Origin: Xenoacremonium recifei
Lineage: Eukaryota; Ascomycota; Sordariomycetes; Hypocreales; Nectriaceae
DNA length: 64,000 nt
Direction: 5' to 3'
Assembly: GCA_012184525.1 (NCBI GenBank)
Contig: WOFQ01000015.1
Location: 248,001 to 312,000, forward strand
Both the position numbers and the translations under genes were made by a program. Positions 1-10,859 of the stretch are shown piece after piece. The notes beneath the pieces are model-generated. The model saw only the letters and a program-made list of their open reading frames with translations. It was not told the origin of the DNA and did no database searches. Each line of letters starts with the position of its first letter. The stretch's first letter is position 1.

Positions 1-528
1 ATTAGCCGTTAAGCTCAAGCAATGACAATGATGCGCTCAGATGGAAGATTGGGAATTAGGATACACACCATAATGATTTGCACAGCCCGGCAATAGAGCG
101 AAAGACTTCTCAAAGCCTCGATTTATCGGATGATGTTCTGGCTTCAGTCCCAAGTGCCATTTACCACTCATGATGGTATGATAGCCACCATCTCTCAACA
201 ACTCTGGGAGAGACACTACTGAACTATTCAGGTAGCCCTCATGTCCTGGCTTGCCGAGATGGGCAGGGGATGATCTAGTGAACTCTTGCAGTTGACCCAG
301 TCCCGCAATGTGATGATCAGTCCCAGTCATCAGCATCGACCTCGTGGGTGAACAAGCGGCCGCAACATGGAACTCTGTGAACCTCAACGAGCCCGCGTGC
401 GAAGCGAGGGAGTCGATGTTCGGCGTCTGGATCTCAGACCCGTAGCAACTGCAGTCACTGAAGCCCAAATCATCGGCAACAATGATAAGGAAATTAGGGC
501 GTTTCGCCTCTGCACTTTCTTTCGCCAT
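1..528 (-). CDS. Arylsulfatase-like sulfatase, 5' part (runs off left edge)
   Basis: The N-terminal exon of a sulfatase that hydrolyses sulfate esters. I start it at the ATG at 528, followed by MAKESAEAKRPNF; the frame is open a little upstream but without an ATG. Seen: the metal-binding ADDLG segment, then the CSPTR motif (CxPxR type), whose Cys is converted to formylglycine in active sulfatases, then the SGKWHLG segment typical of the family. The visible part is about 150 residues against roughly 500-600 for a full enzyme. The reading frame stops at 37-39, but the protein similarity fades at a GTGTGT donor near 68. I infer an intron there, with the remaining exons beyond the left edge, rather than a truncated gene. 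No signal peptide is visible, so it is probably intracellular. It lies downstream of the broken phosphoesterase on the same strand. Confidence 0.8.
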
Positions 529-708
529 ATCGAGCCGCTCCCAGGTGAGTGACGCGATCACAAGGATCTCTGACGAAATATCATTAAGAATGATATTTCT
601 TCGCGATTAATGAACCGAGTTCCGAATCAATTAGCCCCCGGAACTGACGTTATCGGACTTCGGCGTCGGACCTCGGCACCTTCTTTGCCCCCCAGACACC
701 GCACTGGT

Positions 709-1682
709 TCAACGCGGGTCTAATTCGATGTCGACTAGCCATGGCAACTGCGTAAGCTCTCCGTCGCCCATATTCGCTGCATTGACAAATAATGTCATTC
801 CGGGTCCAATAAGGTTCTTGTCGTTACTGCAGTGACTGGTGCTGCAGCAGCCCTGCAGTTGATACCGATCCATCGCTTCTTGTCTCGCTTTCTTATCATC
901 AGCAGACTCGTGCGGGCTTCCCTTCAGACGTGAAAGTGTCTCAATAACCATGGATTTCTCATGGTCTACGTCACTAAAATGTGACGGCTTCTCGGAAATT
1001 TGCGGGCGCCAAGTGACTGATTTTGCTCCCCAGCCGTTATGAACGTGGCCAAAGCAATGAAGCAGTGGCTGAGCTTTCGCAATGGCGCTGAAGAGTTGAG
1101 GCAGCCAATTCGTTTCTGCTCGACAGTCCTGTCCATGATGCCATACGGCGGACCATAAGTAATGACGACATCTGTGCCCTTCTCGATGTTGAAGTCGTGG
1201 GCACTATTGTATTGGAATGCGCCTTCACCGCCATGGGACGGAGTGTATGGACTTGCGTATATCTTCAACATGGAGCCATTTTAAAGGGGAAACTGGTGTG
1301 ATCCCTCATCAATGAAGATGATGCCTCGGTGCTTTGCCTCCAACAGTAGCTTTCTAGCGTCCCCAATGCAGCCGAATGACTCCTTCACCAGGGCATCCGG
1401 GGTAGGCTCTCGGAGCAGTCTGCCGAATTCCGAAATCCGCTCCTGAAAGACAGGAGTGTCGAGCGTAAATTCATGGTTTCCTGCAATTATGATCTTGAGC
1501 GGAGCGTCGATTTCGTCGAGCAGCTGGATTGTTTGTCAAAATTCCTCCAACTTCGAGTGTTGGGTAAGATCGCCACAGTGAATGACAACGTCGGCTGATG
1601 CTTGGAATCTCATATTTTCCGGAAACGTTATGCCATGGGTGTCAGAGATGATAAAGAATCGAGTCTTAATTCCGTGGCTCAT
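709..1682 (-). pseudogene. Calcineurin-like metallophosphoesterase pseudogene
   Basis: Reading the minus strand from ATG 1682 gives a metallophosphoesterase with its metal-ligand motifs in order: SDTHG, HCGDLT, AGNHEF, then the family segments KIYASPYTPS and, in a shifted frame, HCFGHVHNGWGAK. Three lesions break it: an in-frame TGA at 1536-1538, an in-frame TAA at 1281-1283 (the two stops are exactly 85 codons apart), and a one-base loss near 1105 after which the frame continues to the natural end at 709. Apart from these, similarity is continuous over the whole domain, so it decayed recently. The TGA can come from CGA by a C-to-T change; the others have no single obvious cause. Assembly error is possible but unlikely for three separate changes. 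No intron of normal size removes both stops. Confidence 0.8.
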
Positions 1683-2318
1683 TTTGTGGGCGGTAGGCTT
1701 CAATGCCAATTTGTTCCGTTTCAGTGCTAAAGAATCACAGACACGATGGGTGACTCACGTCTTTTTTTATACCCCAGACCACGATATAGAGTTTTCTTGG
1801 GAAGTTGCGTGCCTGGGAAGGGGGGTTTGGGATATCACATGGTAAAGAAACTGACTCTAGACGAAACTTCCAATCATTAAGACAAAATATACTTTGCGTT
1901 TAAACCTATGGGACCTGAAACTAATCACGGAACTGGGCAGAACTTAGAGACTAGATTGTTCTTCACCAAATTCTCACACGCTAAACCGTGAGTCACAAAC
2001 TTCTATGCCATTAACTACACAACACGACATTCAGATTACTCTCTAGCGCAAAGGCATATTCCACATCAGCATGAACCCGGAAGAGACAATACCTAGGCAT
2101 GTCAGACTCCGCAAGAGCTCAGGGGCCGCCCAGAGAACCCTAAATGGAGGCTTCTAGGAATTTCTAGGAAAGAAATGGTTGCGGAAGAGGTGTTTTCGGC
2201 AACAGATATCAACCTATCGCAGACCCCTGGGAGACATCACCCAAGTCTCAATCCGCCAGATAGGCTCTCCCTTCAGTTCGCCTACCCGGATCCTAATACC
2301 TTCCAATAGTTTTCTCTC
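1683..2318. other. Gene-free spacer
   Basis: About 640 bases between the phosphoesterase pseudogene and the 3' end of the deaminase gene. AT-rich, with only a short meaningless frame at 1582-1845. I see no RNA gene or repeat in it. Confidence 0.5.
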
Positions 2319-3732
2319 CTAATCGTCTTGAGCGATCCTCCATGGTCGCGAAAGGACGTCTCCAACGAGACTCAGAGAAGGTCCAGCTGTGGAATCTAGA
2401 TTGTTGGGTCGCCGAAGACCCAGTCTTGTCTTGAGGTCTCCAGCGATTGCCACTTCGAGATGTCGAATAAGTTTCCATGTTAGATCCTGGTACTTCTTCT
2501 GTACAGAAGGGGCCGAGCAAGAAGCTGGCATCCACGATGGATATATCTTTTGATGGCACGCCGAGACCTGCATTTTCGAAGGATGCAGAGACATGAAGTT
2601 GAAGCAGAGGTAGCAGGCCTTTTTACTGGAACCCATAAATAATAAACGAGGAATTAATTTTGGGTGATCATCGTAGAAGCCGAGGAGTTGCATCTCAGCA
2701 TGGGTCGTGAGTGTGCGGTGGCATGTCTTGCGAAAATGAGCTTCAGGGTCTTGCTTGATCCAGTGCTTAGCCAATCCTGATAGGAAATCATCGTGCCGAG
2801 TCTTATCGATCCGCTGAAGAATAGCCATGAGCGCTGTTCTATCTTTGATGCGGAAGTCTTGCGGCTCCGGGGCTTCGACAGCCTGAATAGAAATTGACTT
2901 GAATATCGCCGGCTGCTTGACTGCAAATTTGATCAAAGCTAGGGCTGCTGCGTAGTACCGACCCAATTTGTGTATAGTAATAATCCACGGAGGTGATTTC
3001 CCTTCGCCATCAGAAAACAAAGAGTCCATCTCACTTGCGTAAACCCATCTGGCTCGTGACGCCCACTTGATATGAGAGATGAGGTCATCCGCATTCACAT
3101 CTGCTCTGGGTGCTGCAAAGACTGAGAGATTACTAACCCAATGCTGGAAGTCTTCTCGGTTGCTCTCACGGCCAATATTGCTTGGTATCGTCAATGAAAG
3201 ACCATCGGCAATGTCTCTCTGTACATCCGGCTGGCGCATCTTGTCTAGAAGATAGTCAATCTTGTCCTTATCAAGGTTGATGATCTTCCGTAGAATTTCG
3301 TTTTCCACTTGATCGGTTGCATGCCCTAAACATAAGGCGGGTCAATGTGGACTGTCATCTTGAAACTGCCGGAGCTTACTTGCCTTGATTTGCAATAACA
3401 GCAAGGTCATCTAAGATTTCCTCCAGAAGGAAACGATCCTGAGGTGGCAAGCCAAGGTTGCGACATACGCGGAGAACATTTGAGCCATTTCCTTGCTCCA
3501 AACAAACCGCAGAAGCAGTTTCTCTCCCTTTTCTTGAAGTAGAGCATATAAGTGCGAATGAATCTAAGAATTTCCAATGGAGATGCTTATAACCCCAGCT
3601 ACCATCTCGAGGATGCCTGTCGAGGTTGTGTACTGTCGGCTCGCCTCTCACAGGGTCAATCAAGTATAACAGCGTCGACCGAGTAACAAGTTGCACAAGG
3701 GCATTAGGCGTGCGAGCTTTTCCAGGGGACAT
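2319..3732 (-). CDS. Fungal OTT_1508-type nucleic-acid deaminase-like protein
   Basis: Two exons read on the minus strand: 3732-3384 and 3325-2319. The zinc-binding deaminase signature is in the second exon: HAE (codons at 2694-2702), then SSKKACYLC with the CxxC cysteines at 2604-2615. That spacing and the SSKxACxLC form are what I know from the fungal family assigned to OTT_1508-like deaminases (deaminase superfamily; members are proposed to act on nucleic acids or free bases, substrate unknown). The N-terminal exon has the FLDSFALICST and TASAVCLEQG segments usual before the domain. The frame is kept only if the 58-base intron uses a GC donor (GCAAGT) with acceptor TTTAG; the neighbouring GTAAGC donor breaks the frame. 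The start at 3732 is the first ATG of the exon, but a further upstream exon is possible. It is transcribed away from the dynamin gene. Confidence 0.75.
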
Positions 3733-3958
3733 AGTTTGAACAGCGATAGGAAGGAAGCATTTCTGTAGTACGGCAAAGAAATGTCACCGTCTCGTAGTTG
3801 CGGAAGAGTGCTGGTTGCGTTTACAGTCCGCCTAATCACCAGATCACAGTTCTGCATTGATACCCAAGACAAAAAGTGAGGCGAACCTCTTGACCAATTA
3901 CCGCTGACCATATGGCAATGCGCTGGCAATTGCACCTCAGTTGAGGCTTGGAATGTGA

Positions 3959-4053
3959 GAGGCCGACCTCTATCGCTTTCGACCTGCATTGCTTATGCGG
4001 GAGGCCGACCTATACGAGAGGCCGACCTCTACTGCATATGCAGGAGGCCGACC
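3959..4053. promoter_or_regulatory. Four GAGGCCGACC repeats in a divergent promoter
   Basis: Exact 10-base copies of GAGGCCGACC at 3959-3968, 4001-4010, 4018-4027 and 4044-4053, all in the same orientation, with similar flanks (several followed by TCTA, and GCATATGCAG or GCTTATGCGG lying before two of them). They sit in the roughly 480-base spacer between the oppositely transcribed deaminase and dynamin genes. The clustering and position suggest a shared regulatory site array; a decayed small mobile element is the alternative. No known factor was assigned. Confidence 0.55.
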
Positions 4054-4216
4054 CTGTACAGCCTCAAGTGAGCTCACCAGAATTGAACCTCAAATAGATG
4101 GTAGAAGATAAAATGCGAAGACTTTCCGAATGACATATTTTTCTAATTTCATTGTCAACCATTACTTCAAAGATTTCAAGTTCTTAGCATCGAAAGTCAA
4201 TCAATCAGTTTTGAAA

Positions 4217-6680
4217 ATGTCTGCCGCAGACCTCTCGTCCAAAGAACACCGCCATCTTCTTGACATCATTGACCAACTTCGCTCTCAAGGAGTTAGCCGA
4301 TATGTAGACCTTCCCGAGATCATTGTGTGCGGCGATCAGTCTGCTGGCAAAAGCTCCGTTCTTGAAGCAATTTCCGGCATGTCTTTTCCTACAAAGGATA
4401 ATCTCTGTACGCGTTTTGCGACCGAACTTATTATGCGCCGAGATTCGACAGTTAGGGTCAAAGTGTCCATTACTCCTGGATATGATCGTCTTCCCGAAGA
4501 AAAGAACGATCTTTCCCAGTGGCAGCCAGAGGCTGACATTCAGAATCATGGGCTTGAAGCAGTCGTCGAGGAGGCGAAGAGACAAATGGGATTGTCAACG
4601 ACTAAGATGTTTTGCAATGACACCCTTCGTGTGGAGCTTTCGGGACCTACACAGCCACATCTCACCATGGTCGATCTTCCCGGATTATTCAGAGCGCCCA
4701 ACAAGGAGCAATCTGAGGACAACGTTGAATTAGTCAAAGGCATGGTTACAAGGTACATGAAGAGACCACGCAGCATCATTCTAGCTGTCGTCTCAGCCAA
4801 GAACGAGTCAGTTCTGCAGGACGTGACTGTACTTGCGAAGAAAGCAGATCCAGAAGGACTCCGCACCATCGGTCTCATTACCAAGCCTGACACTCTGGAT
4901 TCTGGGTCGGAGAGTGAACAGCTCTGGATCAGACTTGCCAAGAATGATGATGTTGAGCTAAGGCTTGGCTGGCATGTCTTGAAAAATCGAAGCTACGAGG
5001 AGAGACATTACACGTCTGCACAACGTGACGCAGCAGAAGCAAGGTTCTTCCATCAAGGTGTATGGGCAACCATTGGGTCAACCCACTGCGGTGTCGCCAG
5101 TCTGAGGTCTCGGCTCAGCAAGGTTCTCAAGGACCAGATTCTGAATCAGCTACCAAGCTTAGTACAGGACATTGAGTACGAGATCAAGCATTGCAAGGAA
5201 GAACTTGATCGGATGGGAGATAATCGCCAAACACCGGAACAGCAATTGCGATATTTGTCTCGAATCAGTCAAGATTTCTCGTCCTTGATGAAAGACGCTA
5301 TTCAAGGAATTTATAGTAGTCGTTTCTTTGGAAACGCCCAAAAGTTCGAAGGGTTTCAAAAACGACTTCGTGCTTTTGTTCAAAATCGGCTCACAGATTT
5401 TGCCCGTGAGATGCACGAAGAAGGCCAGTCTCAGCGTATTGTTGATCTGGAAGATGAAGACGGAATCTTGGGCCCCGGCAGTATTTCACGTACAGCTTAC
5501 GTCGATGATGCTAGGGAACTGATGAGGCTCAGCAGAGGATGTGAGCTTCCAGGATTGTTTAATCCTCTCATTGTTGGCGACCTGTTTGCTCTACAATGCC
5601 AGCCCTGGCAAGGCATCGTCAACTCCTTAACCGAAGACGTCCTAGTAGCCGTATATGAAACTGCTTCCTTGATAGCCAAACACACTGTGGCCGAAGAGGC
5701 GGTGGACGGCATTCTTCAACTGATTAGCGGCGGGATCGAACAACTCAAGACCGACATGGAAGAGAACATACAAACGCTACTTCAGCCTCACTACTACTTA
5801 CACGCCATCACCTACAACGACCAGCTTGCTATCAACGTGCAAGATGCTCAACGCACTCGGAATCAGCGTGCTATTGAGGAGAAGATTAAGGATACTTTCG
5901 GTACTACACGTTTCGATGATCCCAACGCTAGGATATCCGTCAATCCTGCTAAAATTGTCGGTATTTTCCTCAATGAGGTCGAACGAGACATGACACGATT
6001 TGGTGGTTCTTTAGCTGTAGACTACATGGAAGCCTACTACAAGGTGCGTTGACTGTCTTTCACGAAGTTTAATATGTATAACCGCCCTGACCGCCGTTAT
6101 GTGGCTCCTTCAGCTAGCTTTGGAAAGATTCATAGACGACGTGTCCGTCATTGCCATTGAAGGTCGCCTGATCAGCAAGCTACCAGACCTTTTCACTCCC
6201 GGTATAGTTCTGGAATTGGAGGCCGCAGACATCAGCCGCCTCGTCGGCGAGACCGATGAGGCCGTCCATAAAAGACAAATACTTAGTGAAAAGCTAAAGG
6301 TGCTAGAGAGGGGGCTTCGAGACATCAGACGACAACAGAGGCAAAGGGATCTCACAGTTGCCGCAGTTCAGAAGCCGCCACAGATGAGAAATGGTAGACC
6401 CATAGCAAATGGCGGAACAGAGGAGTCGCGTCCTCCAGCTACCGTACTCAAAGCGGCGAGCAGTCCATCGGAAGTGGAGTTTTTGGACGGTCACGTCGAA
6501 GAGGATGCTCTCCAAGAGGAGCCACCGGCAGCTGCTGAAGAGGAACCTTTCGAAGAAGCCTCACCAGTAGCTGTTCGAGAGGAGTTTGACGAGACAGGCA
6601 GTCTATCCTTCCCCTCCAGAGTTCCCAAGAAAAAAAAGAGGAACTTGTCTAATGACTACGATTGGATTAGAAATAAGTAG
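4217..6680 (+). CDS. Mx-like dynamin-family GTPase
   Basis: A large GTPase of the dynamin superfamily, built from two exons (4217-6043 and 6114-6680) around a 70-base intron with donor GTGCGT, branch CTGAC and acceptor TTCAG. Seen in order: G1 GDQSAGKSS (4331 on), G3 DLPG (4673-4684), G4 TKPD (4880-4891), a middle/stalk region, and after the intron the YYKLALERFIDDVS segment that opens the GTPase effector domain. The open frame begins at 4130, but ATG 4217 (MSAADLSS) gives the usual N-terminus of fungal members, just before HRHLLDIIDQLRSQG. From that start the protein is about 797 residues. No membrane segment and no PH domain are visible. The C-terminal 100 residues are acidic and Pro/Glu-rich and end in PKKKKR, a possible nuclear signal. 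Fungal Mx-like dynamins are numerous and mostly uncharacterised; the animal relatives are antiviral. It is divergent from the deaminase. Confidence 0.9.
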
Positions 6681-7327
6681 TCACGGGTAGTCGGAAATTA
6701 CAAAGCAAAATTCTTCGGGTGGTCGAAAAGTGTATCTTTTCCGGAAGAGAATGTGCTTTTGAGGATTAAAACTTCGTTTGTGTTGGATCTTTTGGTTATC
6801 TCTGAAGCGCGAGATTGGACTTTGCGATCAGGATGGGGCTTTTGGTAGTTCAACGAGATCTCATGTATGGCCAGGGAGTAGCATTCAGAGCTAGTGATAA
6901 ATCGAGATTTTCTTCATCACGTAAAAAGAAGAACTCCATACTAAATATTCTGCAAGTATCTTTACGACAATGATGCTACTACTAAATGGGCCGTGGCCAA
7001 CACTGTTCCGCCTCCCTATCGCCGCTAAGCCATGTGATCTCTAGAGTGCCCACGGGCATTCTTGACCTTTATTTTGTCTTTTGGGTGGCTCTAGATAGGC
7101 ACAAACTTTGAGTTTGTGTATCATCTCCCGATAGGAACGAGATCGCTCTCTAGACCATGGTCCAACTAGTTTCTCAGCTCACGCGCATCTATTGAAGCAA
7201 ACATGCGTATCTATTGCACATCTCATCTATGATGTTCGCTGGGCGCTTGGTTTGCCATAAAATCGCACCCACTTACGGCAACCAGATCTAAGTCATTAAA
7301 ATCCAACCTGGGTGTTCGACCACCGAT
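6681..7327. other. Convergent intergenic spacer
   Basis: About 650 AT-rich bases between the 3' ends of the dynamin and transporter genes. Stop codons are dense in all frames; nothing else recognised. Confidence 0.5.
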
Positions 7328-9341
7328 TTAAGGCTTATACTTGCCACCCTCTCGGATGATTCTCCGGCCGTTCAGCAAGAAGTACTGCGCGTTCGCAACT
7401 ACCGACATCACCAACGACAGGGTAACCAATCCCAGGATGGCCGACCAGCCAGTCTTGTACAATGGTCCGTCCTGTGACTGGAAGAGCTGGCTACCGATAA
7501 TACCGGCCGTGTTGGCAGACATAATGGCAATGGCAAGGGTGATGGAACGCTCGCCCGCGGATCCAGCGTTGAGTGACATCCAGGAAGTATTCACAGGGTC
7601 TAATAGTTATCAGTAATGGGGAAAAGATCTCGCAGAAAGGATCAACTTACGCCATTCCTGAGCAAAAGCAAGAGTGGTAGCGAGGAGGGCGAAACGTTTG
7701 TGTCCGTCACTAGACTCAACCAACAGTCGGTCTCCGAGCTAATTGGTACATGTCAATGTCTCTTCTTGAAGAAGGGGATAGGAGTGAAGACTAACCGTTA
7801 TGCCCCAAAAGATGAGCAGACCAAGGAAGACCATGGGGCCTCGAAGTCGGATCTTGTCCCTGTACGGGGTCAGTGGCGAACTGGTGAGTCTCGGAGAAGG
7901 TCTTCTTACGAAACGGTGCCCCATGTGATGTTGACAATAATGAGTATCCAGGATCCGATGGACACCATGGCATTTGACTTCAGCCTTTCGTATCCAAAAG
8001 AGGACACTAGTGTAGGAGCGTAGGAAGACATGGTGCTGGCAGGAGCCAGACCACAAATGGTCAAAAGGACATGAGGGATGAGACGCCAATTGGTGAACTA
8101 TTCATGAATCAGTTGAAACGGCTCTAACAAGGCTTCACCGCTCATACTCACCACATTCTTGACCTCTTGTCGGCTAACGTTCGGCTTCGCGTGGATCTTG
8201 GACGGGTCGTCGCGCAGGACTCGCTTCGTCAAGATGTAGGTTTCCCTCTCATTGAAGAAACGGACGCCGAGAAGGGAGACGGGATTATCGATGGAGTTCG
8301 GGAACAGGGAAAGAAAGACAATCCCGACGAGGATGGTGAAGATACCCTCGATCTTTATTCCGTTAGTACAGCCTATATGCGGTAGGAGGAGGGGGAACTC
8401 ACGATGAATAGCCATTGCCAACCACCAAGACCACAGACACCGCGCATATGAAGACTGCATAATATCAATACAGAGCCTTTTATTAAGAAGAGTTTCCCTT
8501 ACATTCCATAGGCGATGAGTCCTGTAGAAGCACCCGCAGTCATGTTGCCAATGAAGTACCAGGAGAATCGCTTGCTGGTCTCGTCCCTCTTATAAAAGCG
8601 AGTGATGGTGTACAGACCAGCAGGGATGAAGCCAGCCTCACAGAGTCTAGAGAAAATGTCAATCGTGTTTTCTATCCGAAGCCAAGACGTATTGGCTCAC
8701 CCAAGCAGAAGCCGAGTAGAGAGAAATGCGCCGAGGCCCTTCTGGAAGGCTTGGAAGGTGGCGACGAACCCCCTGAGAATGTTAGAGCCGACAAATATTG
8801 CGAAGCGTTGTAGGGGTATCTTACCAAGCAACAATCTGGGAACCGATCCATTTTGAAGGGCCGACACGGTAAAGAAGCATGTTGCTTGGGATCTGGTGGG
8901 GGTTTAGTAGTCGGCCGAAGGGACTGGACTTGGTAGGGCTACCTCGAGGAGGACGATACCAGCAGACAGCAGCTGCTGACCGACGTTGTATTGGTTCTGC
9001 GTGATGCCAACATCGCGGAGGAAGTAATCTGTAAGGGCATTTCCACTGCCGGAGAGTTAAGTAAGGACGTTTCAAGACCAATAGGGTAAAGCATACATGT
9101 TTCCTCTATCGAGCTGAAGGGCGAAGAAGCCAAGGATCAGAAGAGGCATGACAGTGCGGTCGATCCTAGATGATGTTAGACACACAGAAGAAGAGGCCAT
9201 CATAGTCTTGACTCACTTCCGAACCAGCGCCTTCTCCTCCTCCCGAGTCCAATCAATCTCAGTGTTGTCGGAGCCATCACTGTCCACATGGCTCTCCCCC
9301 AGCGCCTCGACGCGCTTCTCATCATATGACGAACGATCCAT
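7328..9341 (-). CDS. Dal5-type MFS transporter (anion:cation symporter family)
   Basis: A 12-TM major facilitator of the allantoate/nicotinate permease (Dal5/Tna1) group, split into about a dozen short exons, all with usable splice sites and no lesion seen. Order of recognisable pieces: an acidic cytosolic N-terminus (MDRSSYDEKRVEALGESH), IDRTVMPLLILGFFALQLDRGN, GNALTDYFLRDVGITQNQYN, a segment ending IGSQIVAWGFVATF, LCEAGFIPAGLYTITRFY, GGWQWLFIIEGIFTILVG, a mid-protein loop with RETYILTKRVLRDDP, and the C-terminal NAGSAGERSITLAIAIMSAN segment. The first two introns are 9216-9166 and about 9096-9050. I chose ATG 9341 because the family pattern begins there; an in-frame ATG near 9484 would add about 48 residues. 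The substrate is probably a small organic anion such as allantoate, ureidosuccinate or a vitamin, but the sequence does not tell which. Confidence 0.88.
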
Positions 9342-9628
9342 CTGGGGCAACAAGCGATATGCAGACTCAGTACCAGGACTCCGTCTCGCCGCGCGCAGCT
9401 GCTGAGCCGGGCGATCGTCGCCTCTTATCCCCATCGCCCACGCGGCGACAGCCCGCTCGTCCACGCCGTTGTACCCGCTGGCCATCACGTCTTGTGGGTG
9501 GGTGGGCGGATACACATGAACCGATTTACCAGGGCGATATGGAGAGGGATGATGAAGCTGTTGAGTTGGTATGGCTGAACCGCGGGCGCATGCCATTGCC
9601 GGGAGACGTCACGCAATCGCTAGGCGTC

Positions 9629-9981
9629 TTCGGGGAGTTGATCTACTGGGCTTGATGCAACGCCCCTCACTAATTGCGAATCGCCTACCCACCAATAGCC
9701 CGTGTTCTATTCTCCAAGACACGTTGGACAAGCCTGGGCGTCCTCCACGCCGCCTTGCTGCGAACGTGATAGTCCCATGTGGCAGACGTCCCGGGCCTTG
9801 TTCAACTCCCCGAAGGCCTCGGACCTTGTTCATCGGATGTCGTCGGGCGAGGGAGTTTACTCGTCGTAGCTGTCAACGCGGGATGGGCGTTCCCCCACTG
9901 CCCGATCTTGGATCATCGCGAGTGTAGATCGCACCATCGGGGAGTCCAGAAACATAGTTTGCGCTGGGCTCAACTCCCCGA
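9629..9981. promoter_or_regulatory. Four TCGGGGAGT(TGA) motifs upstream of the transporter
   Basis: Upstream of the transporter start: TTCGGGGAGTTGA at 9629-9641, its reverse complement TCAACTCCCCGAA at 9802-9814, TCGGGGAGTC at 9937-9946, and TCAACTCCCCGA at 9970-9981. The two best copies match over 13 bases in opposite orientation. The AGGGG-like core resembles stress-response or zinc-cluster binding sites in fungi, but I cannot assign a factor. Confidence 0.4.
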
Positions 9982-10859
9982 CGGCAATACGGAGTAAACT
10001 TGCAAGGGTCCGGGAATAGCCAACAGAGACGCGTTGAAACCTGATTATGTATGTATTGCCCACATCAAAGAATGCAACCTGGTCGGCATGAGCAAGCATG
10101 GCGATCTGAGACACAGAGTCGGTGAGCGAGACTAGTATCACTTGCCGACCCTTCCACCGATAACCAAGGCTCTGAACCATGGTGAGAACGTACGTGGATT
10201 AGGTTGTAATGGGTCGCGGAACGCGCGTTTTGAGGGGAAGTCCTGCATAAGTGCTGTCGCCATCTGAAGAATGGGGCGGCAGGGAAAAGAGACGACGAGC
10301 CACGGTCGAGACTCTTCTCCCTGAACCCTGGGTTGATGTACAAACGACGGATTTGGATATAGCGCTTGGCTCTTTGCATGTGTGCCAAGTAAATATCCAC
10401 AGGAGTTACGCTATTGTTGCGGGATACTTCCTCGATTTGCGCGGAATTGATGTGGAAGAAGTCTCTTCACATACTCTGTACACAAAGGCTCTTGTGGTTC
10501 AACTTCAGGGTAGCGTTCAAACGAAAGAATTCAGATTCGGGGTGGGTTCAGGGTAGCCATATGCTCCAGCGTTATTCCATTAGACGTTGAAGCCGCTAAG
10601 AAGTACTGGACTAGGCATGGCGAATAATACGACTCATCCACGAACCGCCTTCTGAGTCTCTGACCAAGATCTACCACATGTCACAGGTTGCATTGGGTCC
10701 AATGATAGGTCAGAACTCCACGTGTTACCGTTATCTTGGTCACCGACACTACCTAGACCATAGTGACGTATATATCACAAACCTCACAACGCCTCTGCTC
10801 TACATCTCCAACCCTCTATCAATGACACCGCTTTCCCAGATTTCCACCTTTTAATTTCT
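9982..10859. other. Gene-free spacer
   Basis: About 880 bases up to the 3' end of the cysteinyl-tRNA synthetase gene. Short open frames exist on both strands (for example 10065-10400 minus), but none resembles a protein I know and none can be extended by splicing. Otherwise nothing seen. Confidence 0.45.
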
